DNA of 5,351 bases, taken from assembly GCA_945883455.1 (NCBI GenBank), contig CAMCXJ010000141.1, positions 1-5,351 of the forward strand, written 5' to 3'. Below the pieces are notes generated by a model. That model saw only the letters and a list, made by a program, of their open reading frames with translations, did no database searches and was not told the DNA's origin. Numbering within the stretch: position 1 is the stretch's first letter; each line of letters starts with the position of its first letter. The DNA is from Prosthecobacter debontii (lineage in GTDB: Bacteria; Verrucomicrobiota; Verrucomicrobiia; Verrucomicrobiales; Akkermansiaceae). This document shows, in pieces, positions 1 through 5,351 of this stretch. The position numbers were made by a program, and so were the translations under genes.

Positions 1-2315
1 AATTTCTCGGCCTCGGAATACCAGACATCGAGCACGGATTTCGGGCAGACGATGAGGGCGGGCTTGTGGGAAGCGCCGGTTTGTTTGTGTTTGTCGAAAA
101 GCCAGAGCAGGTAGGTGAGGGATTGGATGGTTTTGCCGAGACCCATGTCGTCGGCGAGGATGCCGCCGAAGTTGTTTTCCGAGAGGTAGGCGAGGAAATG
201 GAAGCCATCGATCTGGTAGGGGCGGAGCGTGGCGTTGAGTCCCTCGGGAAGGGGCGGTGTGACCTCGAGCTTGATGTCGTTGGCGCGGTTCTTGATGCGC
301 TCCCATGCCTTCGGGTCGAAAACCTCGGCGGCCTTGGGATCGGCCAGTTGGAGGGCGTGCATGCGGTGGGTTTCACCGGAAAGATCGAAGGGATCGAGCC
401 CGAGGCGGGTGACGGCCTCGCGCTGGTCGGCGTCGAGTTTGATTTCTAGGCGCATCCAGGTGCCGTCGTCCATACGGACGTAACCGCCGCGGGCGGCGAC
501 GAGCTGGCGGATCTGGACTTTGGAAAGGTTCGCGCCTTGGACGTCGATTACGATGCGGAGGTCGAACCAGTCGATGTCCTGGCCAACGACCTCGAAGCGG
601 ACGGCGGCGGTGACAGGATCGTTGAGAATGGATTTGAGGCGGAGGTCGATGTCGAGCTCGATTTCCGGAGGCATGGCGCGCACCCAGTCGGCGAATTTTT
701 CGGGGAACTGTTTGGTGATGCGTGATTTGAACGAGATGAGTTTCTCGTCATAGGCGAGGGACATTTCATCGAGGATGGGCGGAACAATATGGAGTGGTTC
801 GCGGGCGAAGCGGAGGAGTTGCTTGCCCTTGACGGCCTGCTGCTCGACGAGTTCCCAGCCGTCCTTGGTGAGGCGCTCGGTGCGGCGGCCTTTGGTTTCG
901 ATGGCGGTGACATCAACGACAAGGTGTTCGGTCTCCGCGGCGGTGAGGCCGGCGATGAGCTTCATCTCCATCTTCGGTTTTAGCTCGAGATCGACAACGC
1001 GCTTGACGAGCGACTCCGGCAGGGAAGCGCCGATTTTGCGGAGGAATTCTACGCCTTCGAGGGAGTCGATGACTTTCCGTGGGATGAGGTAGCGGGGCAT
1101 GACCTCGGTTTCCTCAAGCCAGCGTGGGGGGCCGGGGAAAACGGTTTCATCGGATTGGTAGAGTTCTTTGCGGCCGGGCAGGAGGCGGACGGAGTGGGAG
1201 ACATTTTCGCCAGAGGCGGTGACTAGTTGGAGGGCGAAGGAATTGGGATCGTAGGGCTCGTCCTCGGAGATCCATGAGAGAGCTTCCTCGGAGACGCGGA
1301 AGGGTCTTTCATCGAGGTTGACGAGGTATCCGGTGAGGGCGGGTTGCTGGAACACGCGGTTCATGAAACGGCAGGATTCCTCTTGGTCGAAGTCGAGGGT
1401 GGTGTCGCCGTGCTTGCGGTAGAAGGCGAGGTAATGCTCCCAGAGCGTTTGTGAGGAGGCGTCCATGAGGAGCGCGCCTTCCTGATGGAGGGAGATGTAT
1501 TTCTCGATATCGGATTTCTCGCGGAGCTGGATGTATTGAGCGTTGGGGCGGCTCTCGCGGATCTCCATGCGGGCCTCGTTGATCGTGGCGACGAGGCGGA
1601 AGGCGACGGTGAGTGGCGCGTCCTGTGGTGGGCGCTCGTTCACCTGCTCAATGCGGTCATACCAGGAAGCGACTTCACGCTCCTGTTCCCACTCTGCCAT
1701 TTTTTTCTGCACCGAGGCGAGATCCGTGATGACGGACATGAACTCTGGGTAGGGAAGTTTCCGTTTGTAAAAGGCGTAGGCGAGGAAGTTCCAGAACTCG
1801 AGGATATCGCCGGGTGGCATGGGCCAGAGCTCGAGCGGCTCGTAGGTGGTGATGTCCCAGCGCGGGTTGATGCGGACCATGTCGTGGTCGTGGAGCTCGC
1901 CCTCGATCACGAAGCGGCGGTAGCGTTTTTCGATTTTCGTGACGTAGTCGGCTTCCTTGTCGTCGAGCTCGCGGCCGAGCTTTTCCTCGATGATGTCGAG
2001 CACGGGGGTGTCGTCAAATTCGTTGGGGGATTCCGGGAGATCCTCGCCGCGGTGCATGCGCTCCATCATCGTGGCGTATTGGAAGGCACCGGAAACGAGA
2101 TCGTCCTCGGCGGTGCAAGATCCGAACCAGCGGTTACCTTGGAGGCGGAGGGATGTGCGGTGGGTGCCGGTCTCGTCCTCGACGCGGCCTTGGATGAAAA
2201 GGTGGTTTCCGAAAATCTGGGTGACGGCTCCGTCTTTCTGCAGCATGTCGCCGCGTTTACGGGCATCTTCTGGGAAGGAATTGAGGAAATTGAGTGTGGC
2301 GCGATCGGGATTCAT
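1..2315 (-). CDS. SNF2-family DEAD/DEAH-type helicase/ATPase, partial (C-terminus beyond left edge)
   Basis: The minus strand is open for 771 codons from the ATG at 2315 to the window edge, with no stop or frameshift. The helicase core starts near residue 696 with LRPYQIDGFHFL. Walker A follows in ADDMGLGKTIQS, with DDMGLGKT at residues 722-729 (bases 129-152), then motif Ia ALIVCPKSVLDVW at residues 753-765. This order and wording are typical of SNF2 ATPases, which use ATP to translocate on duplex DNA and remodel protein-DNA complexes in the cytoplasm. The DExH box and the second helicase lobe must lie to the left. The roughly 695 residues before the core include stretches typical of bacterial SNF2-associated regions: MPRYLIPRKVIDSL from residue 406, DWFDLRI at 582 and VRMDDGTW at 613. 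Residues 30-90 look like a SWIM domain without most zinc ligands. The start is forced: the nearest upstream in-frame stop is at 2366-2364 and no other start codon lies between. No Shine-Dalgarno sequence is visible. The family call is firm; the biological role is not known. Confidence 0.93.
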   Translation of the reverse strand, partial: MNPDRATLNFLNSFPEDARKRGDMLQKDGAVTQIFGNHLFIQGRVEDETGTHRTSLRLQGNRWFGSCTAEDDLVSGAFQYATMMERMHRGEDLPESPNEFDDTPVLDIIEEKLGRELDDKEADYVTKIEKRYRRFVIEGELHDHDMVRINPRWDITTYEPLELWPMPPGDILEFWNFLAYAFYKRKLPYPEFMSVITDLASVQKKMAEWEQEREVASWYDRIEQVNERPPQDAPLTVAFRLVATINEARMEIRESRPNAQYIQLREKSDIEKYISLHQEGALLMDASSQTLWEHYLAFYRKHGDTTLDFDQEESCRFMNRVFQQPALTGYLVNLDERPFRVSEEALSWISEDEPYDPNSFALQLVTASGENVSHSVRLLPGRKELYQSDETVFPGPPRWLEETEVMPRYLIPRKVIDSLEGVEFLRKIGASLPESLVKRVVDLELKPKMEMKLIAGLTAAETEHLVVDVTAIETKGRRTERLTKDGWELVEQQAVKGKQLLRFAREPLHIVPPILDEMSLAYDEKLISFKSRITKQFPEKFADWVRAMPPEIELDIDLRLKSILNDPVTAAVRFEVVGQDIDWFDLRIVIDVQGANLSKVQIRQLVAARGGYVRMDDGTWMRLEIKLDADQREAVTRLGLDPFDLSGETHRMHALQLADPKAAEVFDPKAWERIKNRANDIKLEVTPPLPEGLNATLRPYQIDGFHFLAYLSENNFGGILADDMGLGKTIQSLTYLLWLFDKHKQTGASHKPALIVCPKSVLDVWYSEAEK

Positions 2316-2333
2316 AAGCTCGTGGTGAGATAG

Positions 2334-2339
2334 ATAATA
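2334..2339 (-). promoter_or_regulatory. Possible -10 element for the helicase gene
   Basis: Read on the minus strand this is TATTAT, four of six matches to TATAAT, 18 bases before the ATG at 2315. That would give a leader of only about a dozen bases, in keeping with the missing Shine-Dalgarno sequence. At a 17-base spacing the -35 position reads CTGCCC, which is poor. The call rests on the -10 box and its position alone. Confidence 0.25.
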
Positions 2340-2340
2340 G

Positions 2341-2353
2341 CGGCTTAAAGCCG
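2341..2353. repeat. 13-bp palindrome CGGCTT-A-AAGCCG
   Basis: Two perfect 6-base arms flank a single central A. As RNA it could form only a 4-bp stem (CGGC/GCCG) with a 5-base loop, and no T-run follows on either strand, so it does not look like a terminator. It lies directly upstream of the possible -10 box of the helicase gene, within what would be the -35/-10 spacer, a place where an operator could act. A chance palindrome is also possible. Confidence 0.4.
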
Positions 2354-2455
2354 GGCGGGCAGTCTAAGGCGGGAAAACGGTTTCGCGCAATAGGAAGTTT
2401 CGCGGTGATTATGATGCGTGAACGCTCTCCTAAGAATGCGCTTGATGGCTGGGAA

Positions 2456-2496
2456 GGGGGGAGATTGGATGTGAATGTTTTAAGAAACCTCCCCTC
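2456..2496 (+). promoter_or_regulatory. Potential leader hairpin abutting the start codon of the HrgA-like gene
   Basis: GGGGGGAG at 2456-2463 can pair with CTCCCCTC at 2489-2496, giving eight pairs including one G-U around a 25-base loop. The 3' arm ends two bases before the ATG at 2499, so in an mRNA carrying the whole region the stem would cover the ribosome landing site. The pairing is seen in the sequence; a role in limiting translation is inference, and transcription might instead begin inside the loop. Confidence 0.35.
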
Positions 2497-2498
2497 AC

Positions 2499-3488
2499 AT
2501 GAGCCTCCGAAAGCAATTGAACGAAATCTTGCCGGGCCTGTTGCCGAACAATCCCGCGGATGCGATCAAGGGCACGGAGCTGATCCGGTTGGCGCGGCGC
2601 AACCTCGCGGGTAACTATTCGGACGCCTCGCTAAGATACCATTTCTCGATCATGTCCTGCGATCCCGCATCGGCGATCGCGAAGGTGGAAAAGGGGCAGG
2701 GATACTATCGCCGCAGCGATCCATTGCCCGCACTTTCCGGAGCCCGGGAGCTGCTAGCGTGGACTCAGGGGCGGCTGGATGATCTCAGTGGAAATGAGAC
2801 CACCGTGGACAACGCGATGCTGCGCATTCGCAAGTTCCGCGCGGTGGTGACCCGCTATTACGAGATCAACGGGCGTTTTCCCTTCGCCTTTCGCGATCCC
2901 TTCGCCGCCACCTCGCCGATTGGAAATCTCTGGAAATATCCGGAGTTGGTTTTGGTGGATTGGGAAACGGGCGGCTCGCCGGACGAGGAGATGTCGCTGG
3001 ATGATTCGATGCTGGCCCTCAAGCAACGGCTGGGACTCGCGCCTTTCCGCCTGCACTCGGCGCGGCTCCGGCTTTTGCCCTCGCTGATGTCCTACCGCGA
3101 GGATTTTTTCCAGGCACTCTCCGTCTCCATGTGGGCGCAAGGCGGCGAGCTGATCTACGCGGGGCCGGTGGAGGACGAGGCGTTGGCGGATGGCTTGCGG
3201 AAACTAAGCTCGACCTATGGAATCGGCGTGGTGTCGTTCGGGTTGACGGCGGAGGTGCTCGACGAACTGCCGCGTCCGGCGCAAATCCTCAACGCGCACC
3301 CCAAGGAGACGGAGGCGATCATGTCGAAGCTCGAGATCCACCGCATCGCGCCAGTGCAGTCGCGCCCGCATCTCGACTGGGCAGCGCTCGGCTCGATGCG
3401 CACGGAATCCGAGGAGGCCGACAAGCTGATGCGCTGGCTGACGAACTGCATTGAAGCGCGTAGGGCGGAGCCTTTCAAGGATGAGTGA
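2499..3488 (+). CDS. HrgA/COG2958-like protein with N-terminal winged-helix-like domain (function unknown)
   Basis: This is a complete 329-residue cytoplasmic-looking protein with no signal peptide or membrane segment. Residues 1-72 resemble a winged helix: a helix with GTELIRLARRNL, a putative recognition helix SDASLRYHFSIM, and a wing ending KVEKGQGYYRR. A helical linker (about 80-125) follows. The C-terminal half has KYPELVLVDWE (147-156), then EDFFQALSVSMWAQGGELIY (201-220) and LRKLSSTYGIGVVSF (233-247), and ends with RPHLDWAALGSM (289-300). From memory these match the HrgA/COG2958 pattern of FFQAxSxSxWAxxG, LxxLSxxFGIGV and a late LDW. HrgA is named for replacing a restriction endonuclease gene in Helicobacter pylori; a nuclease-like fold has been suspected, but I cannot confirm it. 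The E-x-K I would expect before FFQA is absent here. The start is the only one possible, since an in-frame stop lies at 2481-2483. There is no Shine-Dalgarno sequence. A DNA-binding regulator is an alternative role. Confidence 0.9.
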   Translation: MSLRKQLNEILPGLLPNNPADAIKGTELIRLARRNLAGNYSDASLRYHFSIMSCDPASAIAKVEKGQGYYRRSDPLPALSGARELLAWTQGRLDDLSGNETTVDNAMLRIRKFRAVVTRYYEINGRFPFAFRDPFAATSPIGNLWKYPELVLVDWETGGSPDEEMSLDDSMLALKQRLGLAPFRLHSARLRLLPSLMSYREDFFQALSVSMWAQGGELIYAGPVEDEALADGLRKLSSTYGIGVVSFGLTAEVLDELPRPAQILNAHPKETEAIMSKLEIHRIAPVQSRPHLDWAALGSMRTESEEADKLMRWLTNCIEARRAEPFKDE

Positions 3489-3598
3489 TTCGCATTTCGG
3501 GGAAAGATATCGTAAATTCACTGACCCACAGCGAGAAAACTACTGGAGTTGACGCGTATCCCTGCCAGATTTGCGCAACCCTTTTAACGGCATGAAGA
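3489..3598. other. Intergenic gap, no clear signals
   Basis: This 110-bp stretch lies between the stop of the HrgA-like gene and the earliest start of the membrane protein gene. I see no stem-loop with a T-run and no small gene. A TTGACG hexamer at 3549-3554 resembles a -35 box but has no -10 at normal spacing. Whether the two plus-strand genes are cotranscribed cannot be decided; the gap is long for a tight operon. Confidence 0.6.
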
Positions 3599-3613
3599 AT
3601 GCTATTCCACTCC

Positions 3614-5351
3614 ATGTCCGAAATTTCAACCGCCGCCCGAAACGCGATTCCCGAAAGTCTGCGCAAGCAGCTTGAGGATTTCCGGCGGCAGCTCTGGCGG
3701 CGCAAGGTGATGGAGGCGGTGGCGGCCGGTTTCATCGGGCTGCTGGTTTCTTTCCTTTTAATCTATGGTCTCGATCGTATCTGGCAAACGCCCGGTTGGG
3801 CGCGGCTGGTGATCCTGCTGGGCGGCGTTTCGCTGTTCGGTGGCTTTGCGCCTTACTGGTTGCACCGTTGGGTATGGGGGCACCGCCGTGAGGAACAACT
3901 CGCTCGGCTTATCGCGAAACGTTATCCCGGACTTGGCGATCGGTTGCTCGGAGTGATCGAGCTGCAAGGCCAGACCGAGGCGGGCGATTCGCTTTCCCCC
4001 AGGCTGCGTGCGGCGGCGATGGAGGTGGTCGCGGCAGAGGCGGGGAAACGCCAGCTCGACGACGCGCTACCCGTGCCGAGGCATCGCAAATGGGTGCTGG
4101 CTGCGCTTGCCTTGTTGGCCGTGGCATCGGGAGCCTTCCTCGCCACTCCCAAGGCCGGCCTTAATGCGTTCGAACGCTGGCTGAAGCCTTTTTCCGATGT
4201 CGAGAGATACACCTTCACCCAGCTTGAAACCCCACCCACCTACCTCGCTGTTCCCTACGGTGAGGCGTTCGAGGTGGTGCTAAAACTGGCGAAAACCTCG
4301 GAACAACGCCCTACGGATGCGCTTGGTCAATACGGCTTGCAACCCGAGATCGGCGCGAAGCTCGCGGGCGGCCACTATCTATTCCGTTTCCCCGGACAGC
4401 AGGAAAAAGGGACAGTGATTTTCCGCATCGGCGACTTGCAGCACCCACTGAAAGTCGAGCCGCTGCAACGTCCCAGCGTGTTGAGCACGAGGGCGTTCGT
4501 GGTATCGCCCGACTACATGAATTTGCCAGACCGCACGGTGGAACTCACCACCGGCGTGCTGAGCCTTGTCGAGGGCAGCCGGCTTATTTTCGAAATGGAT
4601 CTGAGCCGCAAGGTGCGTTCCGGAGCGTTCGGGCCGGGCAAGGCATCCGGGGAGATTCCCGCCGAAATCCCCTTCGAACCGATGCAGGGCGCGCTGCAAA
4701 TTTCCGGACAGAAAGCGAAGACCGCCGAGATCGAGGTCGGTCATGTGCCTTTCGAGCTTCCATTCTCCTGGGTGGATGAATTCGGCCTGATCGGCGGATC
4801 GGATTTCCGCCTGCGCGTGGACGCGGTGAAGGACACGCCGCCCGTGGCCTACACCCAGGGGATCGATCGACAAAAAGCGATCCTGCCCGAGGAGTCCATT
4901 GATTTCGAAATTCTGTGCGAGGACGATTTTGGGCTGAAGGAAGTGGGCATCGAGTGGGAGAGCCTCGTCGCGACACCGGGTGAGATTCCCGAGGTGAAAG
5001 GCGAGCTCGTCCTCGCCAAGGGCGCGCCCGAAGAGCGCCGCATCATGAAGCCCGTGGTGTTCTCGCCCGCCGCATTCGGGATCGGCCCGCAGCGTTTGGC
5101 ACTCCGCGCGTTTTCCGAAGATCTCTATCCGGGGCGCGGACGGATCTATTCGGAGCCAGTAATCCTGTACATCCTGACCCGCGAGGAACACCAGCAGATG
5201 CTGAAATCCCAGTTCGACCGCACGATCAGCGAGCTGGAGGATCTCGCCCGCAAAGAACTGAACAATCTCGACGAGAACCAACGCCTCGATGATCTGAGCG
5301 CTGAGGAAATGAAGAAGGAGGAAAATCGTAAACGCCTCGATACGCAGGAGC
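3614..5351 (+). CDS. DUF4175-like membrane protein with large extracytoplasmic region, partial (runs off right edge)
   Basis: The frame is open from here to the window end: 579 codons plus one base. A short N-terminal segment rich in Arg and Lys leads to a hydrophobic helix at about residues 34-53 (GFIGLLVSFLLIYGL), a second at 63-84 (ARLVILLGGVSLFGGF) and a third at 160-177 (VLAALALLAVASGAFLA). A cytoplasmic-looking stretch lies between helices 2 and 3. About 340 residues of beta-rich sequence follow, then a charged segment from about 522 (REEHQQMLKSQFDRTISELE) that looks like the start of a coiled coil. The three-helix start, the ERWLKPFSDVERYTFTQLE stretch, the EDDFGLKEVGI motif (435-445) and the YSEPVILYILTREEH stretch recall DUF4175-type proteins of Verrucomicrobiota and Planctomycetes, often over 1000 residues and encoded near MoxR ATPase, DUF58 and VWA genes. 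Their role is unknown, probably in the envelope. An in-frame ATG at 3599 would add MLFHS; a stop at 3593-3595 limits the frame. Neither start has a Shine-Dalgarno sequence, so the choice of 3614 is weak. Confidence 0.88.
   Translation, partial: MSEISTAARNAIPESLRKQLEDFRRQLWRRKVMEAVAAGFIGLLVSFLLIYGLDRIWQTPGWARLVILLGGVSLFGGFAPYWLHRWVWGHRREEQLARLIAKRYPGLGDRLLGVIELQGQTEAGDSLSPRLRAAAMEVVAAEAGKRQLDDALPVPRHRKWVLAALALLAVASGAFLATPKAGLNAFERWLKPFSDVERYTFTQLETPPTYLAVPYGEAFEVVLKLAKTSEQRPTDALGQYGLQPEIGAKLAGGHYLFRFPGQQEKGTVIFRIGDLQHPLKVEPLQRPSVLSTRAFVVSPDYMNLPDRTVELTTGVLSLVEGSRLIFEMDLSRKVRSGAFGPGKASGEIPAEIPFEPMQGALQISGQKAKTAEIEVGHVPFELPFSWVDEFGLIGGSDFRLRVDAVKDTPPVAYTQGIDRQKAILPEESIDFEILCEDDFGLKEVGIEWESLVATPGEIPEVKGELVLAKGAPEERRIMKPVVFSPAAFGIGPQRLALRAFSEDLYPGRGRIYSEPVILYILTREEHQQMLKSQFDRTISELEDLARKELNNLDENQRLDDLSAEEMKKEENRKRLDTQE

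Larger units (their letters stand above)
2316..2498. other. Divergent intergenic region between helicase and HrgA-like gene
   Basis: This 183-bp gap separates the start codons of two divergent genes, so it should carry both promoters. No convincing -35/-10 pair was found in either direction. It holds a 13-bp palindrome, a TATTAT box facing the helicase, and a G-tract/C-tract inverted repeat beside the plus-strand start; these have separate entries. No small gene with a plausible start signal is seen. Confidence 0.8.

Noticed and set aside
66..449. A 127-codon plus-strand frame over the helicase core
   Set aside because: The minus strand here encodes Walker A and motif Ia, so this frame is a mirror image.
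1485..2333. A 282-codon open frame on the plus strand
   Set aside because: It lies antisense to the helicase, whose minus-strand reading has recognisable motifs and no stops. The plus-strand product has no recognisable domain and reflects GC-rich codon bias.
1..3488. A known defence system built on the SNF2 helicase (for example DISARM-like)
   Set aside because: No methyltransferase, DUF1998, phospholipase-D or other hallmark partner is visible, and the helicase is of the common housekeeping-style bacterial SNF2 type.
3484..3522. AGTGA/TCACT inverted repeat across the stop of the HrgA-like gene as a terminator
   Set aside because: Only five pairs with a 29-base AT-rich loop and no following T-run; too weak to support.
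3549..3587. TTGACG and TTTTAA as a promoter for the membrane protein gene
   Set aside because: The two hexamers are 27 bases apart, far beyond the 16-18 base spacing needed, and no better -10 lies between.
4379..5281. A 300-codon open frame on the minus strand
   Set aside because: It is opposite the DUF4175-like gene, which has clear membrane helices and family motifs. The minus-strand product is low in recognisable structure and is a codon-bias shadow.

Overview
The window looks like ordinary chromosomal DNA from a GC-rich Gram-negative-type bacterium. The best guess is the Verrucomicrobiota, possibly Verrucomicrobiales. This rests on protein style: a three-helix membrane protein of the DUF4175 type next to a bacterial SNF2 helicase with a long N-terminal region, and start codons with no Shine-Dalgarno sequence. 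It is inference, not a database match.

Layout: (1) Positions 1-2315, minus strand: the first 771 codons of a SNF2-family helicase/ATPase, cut by the left edge just after motif Ia, so the DExH box and the C-terminal helicase lobe lie outside. (2) Positions 2316-2498: a 183-bp divergent intergenic region with a 13-bp palindrome, a possible -10 box for the helicase, and a GC-rich potential hairpin that ends two bases before the next start codon. (3) Positions 2499-3488, plus strand: a complete 329-residue protein with an N-terminal winged-helix-like region and a C-terminal half resembling the poorly characterised HrgA/COG2958 group. (4) Positions 3489-3598 (to 3613 if the later start is used): a gap with no clear terminator or promoter. 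(5) Position 3599 or 3614 to the right edge, plus strand: the first 579 or 584 codons of a DUF4175-like membrane protein with three transmembrane helices and a large extracytoplasmic region, cut by the window end.

No pathway joining the three genes can be shown. The helicase and the HrgA-like gene are divergent and could share control from the 183-bp region. Both have nucleic-acid-related architectures, so a DNA-transaction or defence link is conceivable but unproven. The DUF4175-like gene usually belongs to MoxR/DUF58/VWA-type envelope clusters and may begin a separate unit that continues to the right. No RNA genes, mobile elements, CRISPR arrays or pseudogenes were seen. The most interesting item is the HrgA-like protein, whose expected nuclease residues appear to be replaced.
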